Below, one piece after another: positions 14,840 through 21,888 of a stretch of DNA of 32,380 nucleotides (positions are counted from its first letter, which is position 1; every line of letters begins with the position of its first letter). The notes under the pieces were generated by a model. The model did no database searches. It was not told where the DNA came from and worked only from the letters and a program-made list of their open reading frames with translations. Position numbers and translations under genes: made by a program. The stretch covers positions 1 to 32,380 of the forward strand of contig DATEGA010000082.1 in assembly GCA_035280345.1 (NCBI GenBank), in the 5' to 3' direction. The stretch is from DASSJF01 sp035280345 (GTDB lineage: Bacteria > Sysuimicrobiota > Sysuimicrobiia > Sysuimicrobiales > Segetimicrobiaceae).

Positions 14840-15747
14840 CAACACCTCGCCGCCGTATCGGCACGTCCCGTGCGACGCCCGCCGAGATCCTGGCACGTTT
14901 CGATGCGGAGCGGGACTTGGAAACCGCCCCTGAGCCTGGGATACACTACGAACAGGCGGGAAACGTCTTGCGGGTCGTCGGCATCTGGAACGCCATTATC
15001 CTCCGAGGTCCGCTGACGGCAGTGACCGCAGATGCAATTATCGCCGAGCAAGTCGCGTTCTTTCGTTCGCTCTGCCCGGCCGCGGACGCACATCGCCCCG
15101 CTCGAGATACTGCAAGCACCGTGCCCCCCGGCACGGACAGCGCCGTCGAGTGGAAGGTCTACGGCCACGACATGCCGGCCGATCTCGGCAGGCGCCTTGC
15201 CGCGGCCGGTTTCCAGCCGGAGGAACCCGAGACGTTGATGGTGTTCGACCTCGCGAGAGGCCTTCCCGGAGCTCCCACCAAGAGCTCCGCAGGACCGGGG
15301 GTGGTGGTCCGCCGCGTGTCAGACCGGGCTGGTCTTGCCGACTTCACGGTCGCGGCCGGCACCGCGTTCGGGCGCGACGCGGCATGGCAGGCCAACCGCA
15401 TCGCGCAGTATGAGACTCGGCTGACCGATCCGGCGGTTGGCCTCTACGTCGCGTACGCCAACCGTCGGCCGGTCGCAAGCGCTCGCGTCGATTTTCCTCC
15501 GGGCCGATCCTTTGCGGGACTGTGGGGCGGCGGGACGATCCCGGGCTATCGCGGGCGCGGCATCTACCGCGCGCTCGTCCGCGTTCGTGCCGAAGAGGCG
15601 CGGCGACGAGGCTACCGATATCTCCGGGTCGACGCGCGGGACACCAGCCGTCCGATTCTCGAGCGACTCGGGTTCATCGCACTCACGCCGATCATCGAGT
15701 GGAGGCTCGACCTGACGACTGATCTCGGGCCGACACAACACAAGTAA
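14779..15747 (+). CDS. GNAT-family N-acetyltransferase
   Basis: A protein of up to 322 residues with a C-terminal GNAT domain. The acetyl-CoA loop is visible as GGTIPGYRGRGIYRALVRVR, with the R-G-R-G-I turn, preceded by PVASARVDFPPG and followed by GYRYLRVDARDTSRPILERLGF, all standard GNAT strands and helices. The N-terminal half (ILARFDAERDLETAPEPG, WNAIILRG, VEWKVYGHDMPADLGRRLAAAGF) may be a degenerate second GNAT half. Substrate is unknown. The start is unresolved: TTG 14779 lies within the preceding small gene, and no ATG or GTG occurs in frame before the conserved part begins near 14880; CTG near 14836 is possible. It converges on the small CxC gene. Confidence 0.8.
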   Translation: MGLAPGRSRDCPHRVTAPRLTTPRRRIGTSRATPAEILARFDAERDLETAPEPGIHYEQAGNVLRVVGIWNAIILRGPLTAVTADAIIAEQVAFFRSLCPAADAHRPARDTASTVPPGTDSAVEWKVYGHDMPADLGRRLAAAGFQPEEPETLMVFDLARGLPGAPTKSSAGPGVVVRRVSDRAGLADFTVAAGTAFGRDAAWQANRIAQYETRLTDPAVGLYVAYANRRPVASARVDFPPGRSFAGLWGGGTIPGYRGRGIYRALVRVRAEEARRRGYRYLRVDARDTSRPILERLGFIALTPIIEWRLDLTTDLGPTQHK

Positions 15748-15766
15748 CGACCCGGGTCCGCGAGCT

Positions 15767-15973
15767 TCAGTCGTCGCCGCCGCCACTGAACGCACCGCCG
15801 CTCATACGGACCCGCGGTTCGGCGGGCGGCGCAGGAACCTCTTCCATCTCGACGGCGTCGCTGCCGCCGTCGAGCCGCATCGATGGATGCAGATGGTAGA
15901 TCGACACGACCGCGTCGCCGAACCGCGGCGTCGCTTCCTTCAGCGCTCCGCACGAGCACCGGTACCACGCCAT
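15767..15973 (-). CDS. Small conserved-looking CxC protein
   Basis: This 68-residue protein begins MAWYRCSCGALKEA, with a Cys-X-Cys pair near the start, and goes on with FGDAVVSIYHLHPSMRLDGG, then an acidic stretch (AVEMEEVPAP) and a Gly-rich tail. ATG 15973 has GGAGGT six bases upstream, which decides this start over one at 16012. The single CxC and two His residues could bind a metal, perhaps as a dimer. I know no named family. It is convergent with the acetyltransferase gene and lies downstream of the nitroreductase-like gene on the same strand, 91 bases on. Confidence 0.6.
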   Translation of the reverse strand: MAWYRCSCGALKEATPRFGDAVVSIYHLHPSMRLDGGSDAVEMEEVPAPPAEPRVRMSGGAFSGGGDD

Positions 15974-16064
15974 GCCCCCCACCTCCACCGTCGATCTTGC
16001 CCAATCTTGCACCGCGGCGCGACGTGGGGCGATGATCCGGCTTACGAAAACGGTGTGAGACGCC

Positions 16065-16418
16065 TCACAGAATCGGGGTGATGCGGACGGGCAGTCCGTC
16101 GCCCCAGCCGTATTTTGCGCGCGCCAGATCCTGCGCGGCGTTCCACTCGGCAGCGTCGCGCGCCTGATCGAGCGCCTGCGCAGTGGCGTCGAACGCGCGC
16201 TCGCCGACGCGCCCCCGCACGCTCGGATTCTGGGCGATGTTTCTCACCCAATCCGCACGGTGGAACCATTCGGCGAAGATGTAGAACGCGCCGTTGTGGA
16301 CGATAAACCAGATTTCGACCTCGTGCGGGCGGCCCGACTTGCGGCCGGTCGTCGTCACGTAGAGGTACGGCAGATCGCGAACCTCGTCCAGCCACCCCGT
16401 CCCTGGTCCACCCGTCAC
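16065..16418 (-). CDS. Deazaflavin-dependent nitroreductase family protein
   Basis: This 117-residue protein has the split-barrel pattern of the DDN family: LPYLYVTTTGRKSGRPHEVEIWF near the start (interrupted here at its end), IVHNGAFYIFAEW, then ADWVRNIAQNPSVRGRVGERAFDATA. These segments match F420-binding nitroreductase/quinone reductase family proteins. It should use reduced F420 or a related flavin to reduce quinone-like or nitro compounds. GTG 16418 is chosen because the family homology starts just after it; upstream the frame runs on antisense to the LLM gene and is not protein-like. It diverges from that LLM gene across 57 bases that hold an inverted repeat, so the two F420-type genes may be co-regulated. 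Confidence 0.85.
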   Translation of the reverse strand: MTGGPGTGWLDEVRDLPYLYVTTTGRKSGRPHEVEIWFIVHNGAFYIFAEWFHRADWVRNIAQNPSVRGRVGERAFDATAQALDQARDAAEWNAAQDLARAKYGWGDGLPVRITPIL

Positions 16419-16426
16419 AACGGCCG

Positions 16427-16442
16427 CCTTCGATAACGAAGG
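16427..16442. repeat. Inverted repeat between divergent F420-type genes
   Basis: CCTTCG (16427-16432) and CGAAGG (16437-16442) form a perfect 6-base inverted repeat around ATAA. It lies in the 57-base gap between the nitroreductase and LLM start codons. It could be an operator for both or a short RNA stem; the evidence is the symmetry and position only. Confidence 0.35.
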
Positions 16443-16475
16443 GAATCGCCCCCGCACGGTACGAACAGCACGGGC

Positions 16476-17369
16476 ATGAAAATCGGCGTCGTCTTCCCCC
16501 AGATCGAAAGCGGCACGGACCCTGGCTTCATTCGCGACTACGCGCAGACCGCAGAGTCGCTCGGCTATGACTACATCCTCATCTACGACCACGTCGTCGG
16601 TGCGAACACCGCGAGCCGGCCGAATTGGAGAGGCCCGTACACGAGCAAAAACAGCTTCCATGAGCCGTTCGTGGTCTTCGGCTACATGGCCGCATGTACC
16701 AAAAAGGTCGAACTTGTCACCGGCGTGATCATCCTCCCGCAGCGCCAGACCGTTCTCGTCGCGAAGCAGGCCGCCGAGGTCGACGTGCTGAGCGGTGGGC
16801 GGCTGCGCCTCGGCATCGGGGTCGGCTGGAACGACGTGGAGTTCGAGGCGCTCGGCATGAACTTCCACGACCGCGGCCAGCGGTCCGTCGAACAGATGAA
16901 AGTCATGCGGGCGCTCTGGACCCAGGAGACCGTGACCTTCGAAGGGCGCTGGCATCGGATCACCGACGCGGGCATCAACCCGCTGCCGGTGCAGCGGCCG
17001 ATACCCATTTGGATTGGCGGAGAGTCGGACATCGCGCTGCGCCGAGCGGTGCGGATCGCCGACGGATGGACTTCGAGCCGGCCGATCCGCCCTGCGGGGA
17101 AGCAGCCGGCCGGGGAACCCGCCCGGGACCATCAGATCGCGATGCTCCGCGAGCAGCTCAAGACAGCCGGGCGAGACCACGCGTCGTTCGGCATTGAAGG
17201 CCGCGCCGGGATCGCCGAGGGCGGACCGGACGACTGGCGCCGTCAGGCCGAAGGCTGGAAGAAGCTTGGCGCGACGCACATGGGGATCAACACGATGCAG
17301 GCGGGCTTACCCAACCCGCGGGCGCACATCGACGCGATCCGTCGGTACCGCGAGGCCGTCGCCGGCTAA
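16476..17369 (+). CDS. LLM-class F420-dependent oxidoreductase
   Basis: A 297-residue luciferase-like monooxygenase fold protein. Signatures are MKIGVVFPQIESGTDPGFI, ESLGYDYILIYDHVVGAN, VELVTGVIILPQRQTVLVAKQ with the family strand, LSGGRLRLGIGVGWNDVEFEALG, and PIPIWIGGESDIALRRAVRIADGW. These match the TIGR03619-type branch of F420-dependent LLM oxidoreductases. The reaction is likely an F420- or flavin-dependent redox step on an unknown substrate. ATG 16476 begins the conserved strand directly. It diverges from the nitroreductase gene and converges with the methyltransferase gene, whose stop lies only two bases away. Confidence 0.92.
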   Translation: MKIGVVFPQIESGTDPGFIRDYAQTAESLGYDYILIYDHVVGANTASRPNWRGPYTSKNSFHEPFVVFGYMAACTKKVELVTGVIILPQRQTVLVAKQAAEVDVLSGGRLRLGIGVGWNDVEFEALGMNFHDRGQRSVEQMKVMRALWTQETVTFEGRWHRITDAGINPLPVQRPIPIWIGGESDIALRRAVRIADGWTSSRPIRPAGKQPAGEPARDHQIAMLREQLKTAGRDHASFGIEGRAGIAEGGPDDWRRQAEGWKKLGATHMGINTMQAGLPNPRAHIDAIRRYREAVAG

Positions 17370-17371
17370 AC

Positions 17372-18172
17372 CTAGCGCCGGGCCGCGACCACCTCGAGGT
17401 ACTCCGACGGGATTATCACGGTCCCGTCGTCAGCGCGATTGTGCCCGCGAAGCAGCGCTAGAAGATCGCGCTCGTACGCCTCCCGCTGTGCCTGATCCAA
17501 GGATTCGTATGTCCTGCGGGCCGGACCGAAGTACTTGCGGCCCTCGAGCCATTTCGCCTCCGAGCCTGCGCGCAGCTGCGCGCACCGGATCTCAGCACGG
17601 AGCGACGCAACGCCCGAGCCGAGCAGTTTTCGAAGATGGGCCTCGGTACCCCACAGCACCGGCGGCCGCAGCCCAGGCGCCGGAGGCGCGTAGCGGGCGG
17701 TCAGCGCGAAGCTCTGTCCTTGGAACCCGTCCGGCGTCCAGCACGCCAGACCAATCGTGCCGCCGGGGCGGCAGACCCGCAGCAGTTCGCCCGCTGCCCG
17801 CTCCTGATCTGGGCAGAACATCACGCCAAACGTCGATAGCACCACGTCGAACGTCCCGTCTTCGAACGGCAGACGCTCCGCGTCCCCCTCCCGAAAGTCA
17901 ATCCTTAGCCGCTCCGCCGACGCGCGCTCGCGGCCTCGCTCGAGCAGCGCCGGCACGAAGTCGAGGCCGGTGACGCGGCCGCCGCGTCGCGCCGCGGCGA
18001 GCGCCGTATTGCCGCTGCCGGTTGCGACGTCGAGCGCCGTCTGCCCGTGGTGCACGTCCGCCGCCTCGCAGAGCAGTTCGCTCACAATGACGATTCCGGT
18101 CGCACAGACTGAGAAGTCTCCGGCCGCCCAGGCCTCCTGCTGCCGCTTCTTGACCGCCTCGAGGTCGGTCAC
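17372..18172 (-). CDS. Class I SAM-dependent methyltransferase
   Basis: The 266-residue protein has the class I SAM fold. Motif I is TALDVATGSGNTALAAA (residues 45-61), followed by RVTGLDFVPALLERGRE with the acidic residue that holds the ribose. Next are FREGDAERLPFEDGTFDVVLSTFG (split by its own motif II/III) and LLRVCRPGGTIGLACW. This is the UbiE/Methyltransf_11-like group; the substrate is not readable. GTG 18172 lies seven bases after the stop of the upstream LLM gene, so the pair should be co-transcribed. A ribosome site is not obvious. Confidence 0.88.
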   Translation of the reverse strand: MTDLEAVKKRQQEAWAAGDFSVCATGIVIVSELLCEAADVHHGQTALDVATGSGNTALAAARRGGRVTGLDFVPALLERGRERASAERLRIDFREGDAERLPFEDGTFDVVLSTFGVMFCPDQERAAGELLRVCRPGGTIGLACWTPDGFQGQSFALTARYAPPAPGLRPPVLWGTEAHLRKLLGSGVASLRAEIRCAQLRAGSEAKWLEGRKYFGPARRTYESLDQAQREAYERDLLALLRGHNRADDGTVIIPSEYLEVVAARR

Positions 18173-18179
18173 GGGAAAC

Positions 18180-19193
18180 TCACCCGTGGAACGCCCGGGC
18201 CATTCGCGCCCACTTCGCCTGATCCTCGAGCGTGAACGGCCAGTACGAAGCGACTCGGTCGGCGAGACCGGCGTAGCGTTCGCGCAACTGGTGACCGACT
18301 TCTTCGTAGGTGCCTTGAATCGCGATCGCGTTCAGCAGGCCGTCCGGCACGTGTTCGGCGATCTCGCTCATCCGTCCCTGAGCAACCATCTGGCGCAGCC
18401 GATCGGCCACGTCGGCGTAGCCCAAGATCTCCAGCAGCAGGCGGTACGTCGGGGTCGAGCCGTAGAACGCGATCCGCGCCCGAGCCCGCGCCAGGGTCTT
18501 GGCTTGCTCCTCCACCGTGTCGCCCGGGGCGATCATCACGGGTGCATACAATTGAAGGTCCGCGCGCGAGCGGCCGGCCTTGGTCAGGCCCTCCGTCAGA
18601 TGCGGCAGCACGAATTCACGCAGGTACGTGACCGAATGGATCGGATGCAAGATGAAGCCGTCCGAGACCTCGCCGGCCAGCCGGCACAGCACCTCGTTGA
18701 CGCCCGCGATCAAAATCGGAACCGTCGGCTGAGGATTGGGTCCAGGGTTGAAGAACGGGCCCATGAGATTGAGGTTGTAGTACTTGCCCTTGACGCGGAG
18801 CGGCGCCCCCTCCTGCCACGTGCGCCAGATCGCCCGCATCGCCTGAATGTACTCGCGGAGCTTCGGCGCCGGCGGGTCCCACGCCATGCCAAAGCGCCGC
18901 TCGATGTGCGCGCGCACCTGGGTGCCGATGCCAAGAAGAAACCGGCCGGCGGAGAGCCGCGCGAGGTCCCACGCGGTCTGCGCTGTGAGCATCGGGCTGC
19001 GCGAAAACGCGACCGCGATCCCCGTGCCGAGTTCGAGACGCTGGGTATTGAGCGCGGCGCTCGTCAACGCAACGAACGGATTGTGCTTCGTATCATTGGC
19101 CCACAACGCCGCGAATCCGGCGTCCTCGGCCGCGCGGGCGACGGTCGAGACGTCCGTCAGCGCGTCCATCGCGAGCGCGCAGTCGAGCTTCAC
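18180..19193 (-). CDS. LLM-class F420-dependent oxidoreductase
   Basis: A 337-residue luciferase-like protein of the TIGR03617-like branch. It opens MKLDCALAMDALTDVSTVAR and has AGFAALWANDTKHNPFVAL, LELGTGIAVAFSRSPMLTAQ with AWDLARLSAGRFLLGIGTQV, and PVPILIAGVNEV-type PTVPILIAGVNEVLCRLAGE. Members use F420 or flavin; the substrate is unknown. It is only distantly like the LLM gene at 16476, so the two are not a recent duplication. GTG 19193 starts the conserved strand. It sits between the metallo-hydrolase gene (28 bases upstream) and the methyltransferase gene (seven bases downstream) in one minus-strand operon. Confidence 0.92.
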   Translation of the reverse strand: MKLDCALAMDALTDVSTVARAAEDAGFAALWANDTKHNPFVALTSAALNTQRLELGTGIAVAFSRSPMLTAQTAWDLARLSAGRFLLGIGTQVRAHIERRFGMAWDPPAPKLREYIQAMRAIWRTWQEGAPLRVKGKYYNLNLMGPFFNPGPNPQPTVPILIAGVNEVLCRLAGEVSDGFILHPIHSVTYLREFVLPHLTEGLTKAGRSRADLQLYAPVMIAPGDTVEEQAKTLARARARIAFYGSTPTYRLLLEILGYADVADRLRQMVAQGRMSEIAEHVPDGLLNAIAIQGTYEEVGHQLRERYAGLADRVASYWPFTLEDQAKWARMARAFHG

Positions 19194-19221
19194 GGCCGGC
19201 GGCGGCCGGCCCGCCAGCGCG

Positions 19222-19881
19222 TCACTTCCAGGACATCACCCAGACTTCTCGCGAGTTGGGCAGCTTCGCCTTATCGACGGTGACCGTATGGCCGACGTTC
19301 TTGGTCTGGCCGATGACGCCGGTGAAGTTGTCGAGCGGGCCGATCGGCCAGCCCGCGTTCACCTCGGTCTTGTAGTGCATCGGAATCACAACGCGCGGCT
19401 GGATCTGGTCGAGCACCTGCTTGGCCTGTGCGGCGTCGATCGTGAAGTGGCCCCCCACCGGGATCATCACGACGTCCGGGTGCCCGATCGCGGTCGTCTG
19501 CGCGTTGTCGAGCAAGTGGCCGAGGTCGGCGAGGTGCACAATACGCAGGCCCTCGCCCTCGATGATAAAGACCGTGTTGCGACCGCGCTGCGATCCTTGA
19601 GTGTCATCGTGATACGTGGGTACGGACGAGACCGTGACTTTGCCGATCGGCTGTTTCACGATCGTGCGCCAGTCGCCGTCCGACAGCCCCCGAACAACCG
19701 GCGGTTTGCCCTTCGCCATCGCGACGTTCGTATGGTCGCCGTGCTCGTGGCTCACCAGGACCGCATCGGCGTCGACGGCGGGAATCGGGTATCCCACCTT
19801 CTCGTCGTAGGGGTCGATCAGGATCTTCGTGCCGTCGCTGCTCAGAAGAAAGGTGGCGTGGCCGAGATAGGTGATCTGCAT
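19222..19881 (-). CDS. Metallo-beta-lactamase-fold hydrolase (UPF0173-like)
   Basis: The 219-residue protein carries the metal-binding motif VSHEHGDHTN, with His45, His47, Asp49 and His50, and the typical start MQITYLGHATFLLSSDGTKI and LIDPYDE. Further metal or active-site positions are likely in SVPTYHDD, IVHLADLGH and VVIPMHYKTE. This is the UPF0173/YtkL-type group of metal-dependent hydrolases, broadly phosphodiesterase or lactonase-like; the true substrate is not known. ATG 19881 is preceded by GAGGAGAGAG at good spacing and starts the family core. It heads the minus-strand operon and diverges from lexA over 280 bases. Confidence 0.9.
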   Translation of the reverse strand: MQITYLGHATFLLSSDGTKILIDPYDEKVGYPIPAVDADAVLVSHEHGDHTNVAMAKGKPPVVRGLSDGDWRTIVKQPIGKVTVSSVPTYHDDTQGSQRGRNTVFIIEGEGLRIVHLADLGHLLDNAQTTAIGHPDVVMIPVGGHFTIDAAQAKQVLDQIQPRVVIPMHYKTEVNAGWPIGPLDNFTGVIGQTKNVGHTVTVDKAKLPNSREVWVMSWK

Positions 19882-20071
19882 TGCTCTCTCCTCTCGCGTG
19901 CTCCGGAACATAGGGGACGTGCGGGGTGAAATCGACCCGGGCACCGCGTGGCTTGGGTTCGGCCTTCGATGCCGTGCAATGCGTCTCCCGCGTCGAGCGG
20001 CCAGACGCCGTGGCGCGAGAATCGACGATTTTCGACGGTTCTGGGCGCCCGAAGGCTAATACAGCCTGTAT

Positions 20072-20085
20072 CGTACAAATGTTCG
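20072..20085. promoter_or_regulatory. LexA box 1 (SOS operator)
   Basis: CGTAC-AAAT-GTTCG is one base off the symmetric CGAAC-N4-GTTCG form of the Gram-positive/actinobacterial LexA box. It lies 76 bases before the lexA start. Just upstream, ATACAG-C-CTGTAT (20059-20071) forms a further small inverted repeat. Confidence 0.75.
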
Positions 20086-20106
20086 ACTATTGGTCAGATT
20101 GCATAC

Positions 20107-20120
20107 CGTACATTAGTTCG
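20107..20120. promoter_or_regulatory. LexA box 2 (SOS operator)
   Basis: CGTAC-ATTA-GTTCG has the same two half-sites as box 1, exactly 35 bases downstream, and ends 41 bases before the lexA ATG. Two matching sites in the lexA promoter region point to autoregulation with cooperative or graded repression. No confident -35/-10 pair could be assigned around them. Confidence 0.75.
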
Positions 20121-20161
20121 ATATTCTTGACCATAGAGATTCACCATGGCGGAGGTGTCGG

Positions 20162-20791
20162 ATGAAGCGCAACGGCGGTCTGACCCCGCGGCAGCAACAA
20201 ATCCTGGATTATCTTGTCAAGGCAATCCAGGACAAAGGCTACGCACCGTCGGTCCGCGAGATCGGCGACGCGCTCGGCCTGAGCTCGCCGTCGACCGTTC
20301 ACCAGCATCTCACCGCGCTGGCAGAGAAGGGCTTCGTCCGTCGCCACGGCGACCGCATGCGGGCTCTCGAAGTCGTCGATAAGACGCTCATCCACGATAA
20401 CGACTCCGTCCGGCTCCCCTTGATCGGCCGCGTGTCGGCCGGAACGCCGGTCCTCGCAGACCAGCAGGTGGAAGACCGGATCGAGGTACCGCGGCGCCTC
20501 GTCGGGGACGTACGCGACTGCTTTCTACTCCGCGTCCGCGGCGACAGCATGATCGGTGCCGGGATCATGCCCGGGGACATCGTGGTCGTCCGCCGCCAGC
20601 AGATGGCCTCGCCGGGGGACATCGTCGTCGCGGTCATGGGTGAGGAGGCGACCGTAAAGCGCCTCGCCACACTCGACGGCACGCCGATCCTCAGGCCCGA
20701 GAACCCCGCGTACCAGCCGATTCGGGGCGAGTTCGAGATCGCCGGCCGGGTTATCGGGTTGATGCGAGCCTACCAGGGGGTGCGGGGATGA
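20162..20791 (+). CDS. lexA: SOS repressor LexA
   Basis: This 209-residue repressor of the DNA-damage response cleaves itself when RecA filaments form. The N-terminal winged helix (LTPRQQQILDYLVKAI, GYAPSVREIGDALGLSS) has SPSTVHQHLTALAEKGFV as its recognition region, the Gram-positive type. The Ala93-Gly94 cleavage bond lies in GRVSAGTPV. The catalytic Ser129 (VRGDSMIGAGI) and Lys166 (EEATVKRLA) are present, so it should be active in self-cleavage. ATG 20162 has GGAGG six bases upstream. Two LexA boxes precede it, so it is probably autoregulated. Its stop overlaps the next gene by ATGA. Confidence 0.97.
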   Translation: MKRNGGLTPRQQQILDYLVKAIQDKGYAPSVREIGDALGLSSPSTVHQHLTALAEKGFVRRHGDRMRALEVVDKTLIHDNDSVRLPLIGRVSAGTPVLADQQVEDRIEVPRRLVGDVRDCFLLRVRGDSMIGAGIMPGDIVVVRRQQMASPGDIVVAVMGEEATVKRLATLDGTPILRPENPAYQPIRGEFEIAGRVIGLMRAYQGVRG

Positions 20792-21048
20792 TGATGACCA
20801 CGACCCGGCGACGCGCCTGGGCGCCGGTGTTCGTCGACGGCCGGACCGCCCGAGCGCGAAGCCATCTGCGATATGCCGTGGTCTACCATCGCGGGGTCTC
20901 GCCGCTCCACCGCGCCCGGCCGTCGGGTGCGTGGGCAAGAGTGCCATGGTGGCACCGCATGATAGACGACCAGGACCTGGTCGGCGCGAAACTGCTCGCC
21001 CTCGCAGCGCTGCTCGCGCTTACCGCACTCGTGGAACGGGTAGTGTAA
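20788..21048 (+). CDS. Small membrane protein coupled to lexA
   Basis: An 86-residue protein of no recognised family. The start is one of three tandem ATG codons (20788, 20791, 20794); the first overlaps the lexA stop as ATGA, so it is likely translated with lexA and induced by DNA damage. The N-terminal half is basic and aromatic (RRRAWAPVFVDGRTAR, RARPSGAWARVPWWHR). The C-terminus is one hydrophobic helix, LVGAKLLALAALLALTALVERVV, which would anchor it to the membrane. In other bacteria small membrane division inhibitors (YneA, ChiZ) sit next to lexA; a like role here is a guess from position, as no LysM domain or sequence likeness is seen. Confidence 0.65.
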   Translation: MMMTTTRRRAWAPVFVDGRTARARSHLRYAVVYHRGVSPLHRARPSGAWARVPWWHRMIDDQDLVGAKLLALAALLALTALVERVV

Positions 21049-21060
21049 GGATAGGGACGG

Positions 21061-21576
21061 ATGGTGATGGCGATGTTGCAGCTACACGAACCGAGGACGC
21101 CATCGAAGCTCAAAGTAATTCACGCATACGTCGCGGCGGCGGAGCCGTTGGACGGCCGGAGCGGCATGGGCGTCGTGTTCGTCGACTCGCAGGGCCGCGT
21201 CCTCAAGCGCATCGGACGGTCGCTGCCCGGCGTACGGTCGCACGGTCTCGCCGCGTTCCGCGGGATTCTATACGCGCTCTGGAACTCTCGTCGCTTCGGC
21301 GTGCGCCATGTTGTCATCCACAGCGATACGCCGGTCGTGGTCGCACAGGTCAATGGTGATCGCGAGGTCGAGAACAGCCTCGTCGGCCCGTACCTCGAGG
21401 TGCGCGCGCTGCTGCACGCCTACCGCGAGGCGCTCGTGCTCGCCGACAGTTCGGCCTGGGGACGCGAAGCCGCGGCCATCGCTTCGGTCGCGCTCCAGCA
21501 CAACACCGATGAAGTCGTTGAAGACGACCTGCCGCTCTGGTCCGGCGAACCCCAAGTCAGTTCTTCCTCCAACTAA
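21061..21576 (+). CDS. RNase H-fold protein with degenerate active site
   Basis: The 171-residue product resembles the RNase HI/RVT_3 fold: AYVAAAEPLDGRSGMGVVF, DSQGRVLKRIG, then SHGLAAFRGILYALWNSRRFGVRHVVIHSD and TPVVVAQVNGDREV. In active enzymes an Asp begins the first strand, a Glu lies in the first helix and an Asp in HSD, with a last Asp near the end. Here the first strand reads AYVAAAE, the helix AAFRGILYAL lacks the Glu, HSD is kept, and the last acidic site is replaced by WGREAAAIASVAL. It may therefore bind RNA:DNA or structured nucleic acid without cutting it. It starts 12 bases after the small membrane protein, so it may belong to the lexA operon. Confidence 0.7.
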   Translation: MVMAMLQLHEPRTPSKLKVIHAYVAAAEPLDGRSGMGVVFVDSQGRVLKRIGRSLPGVRSHGLAAFRGILYALWNSRRFGVRHVVIHSDTPVVVAQVNGDREVENSLVGPYLEVRALLHAYREALVLADSSAWGREAAAIASVALQHNTDEVVEDDLPLWSGEPQVSSSSN

Positions 21577-21619
21577 CCTTCAACCGCATTCGCCGCCCCA
21601 AGTCCCTTTGCAATTCCTA

Positions 21620-21628
21620 TGCTATGAT
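21620..21628 (+). promoter_or_regulatory. Extended -10 promoter
   Basis: TG-C-TATGAT (21620-21628) is an extended -10 element with five of six in the hexamer and no matching -35 at the right distance. Transcription would begin near 21635, just before the GGAGG ribosome site (21637-21641) of the small gene at 21649. Confidence 0.5.
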
Positions 21629-21648
21629 CGTAAATCGGAGGACTCCAG

Positions 21649-21873
21649 ATGGCGATCGGCAACCTGGAAATCAGGATGGCGCACCTCGCAGGCGCCAACG
21701 AGCAAATTAATCGTCGCCTCGGTACGATTGCACAGGATGTCCGAGGTTTGCGCGCCGAGATGGCCGGCATGCCTCGCAACCTTACCGGTCGCATGGGCCG
21801 CCAGTTCTTCTGGACGTTGGGCCCGCTGATTGTCTCCGTCCTCTTGCCGATCGTCCGCTCCACAGGCCACTAA
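21649..21873 (+). CDS. Small helical protein with C-terminal membrane segment
   Basis: A 74-residue product. Residues 1-45 look like a helical, possibly coiled-coil stretch (LEIRMAHLAGANEQINRR, IAQDVRGLRAEMAG); the C-terminus is hydrophobic (FFWTLGPLIVSVLLPIV). ATG 21649 follows GGAGG by seven bases and an extended -10 promoter lies just upstream, so it seems to be a real, separately transcribed gene. The layout, amphipathic helix then one membrane segment, is seen in small XhlA-like and stress-type membrane proteins, but I cannot assign a family. The TPR gene begins 15 bases after its stop. Confidence 0.6.
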   Translation: MAIGNLEIRMAHLAGANEQINRRLGTIAQDVRGLRAEMAGMPRNLTGRMGRQFFWTLGPLIVSVLLPIVRSTGH

Positions 21874-21888
21874 GCGCCACGCGTTCGA

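Noticed and set aside
16419..17279. Long N-terminal extension of the nitroreductase frame
   Set aside because: The extension is antisense to the LLM gene and not protein-like; family homology starts right at GTG 16418.
17014..17973. A plus-strand open frame of about 320 codons spanning the end of the LLM gene and the methyltransferase
   Set aside because: Arg/Pro/Ser-rich shadow that crosses two well-supported genes.
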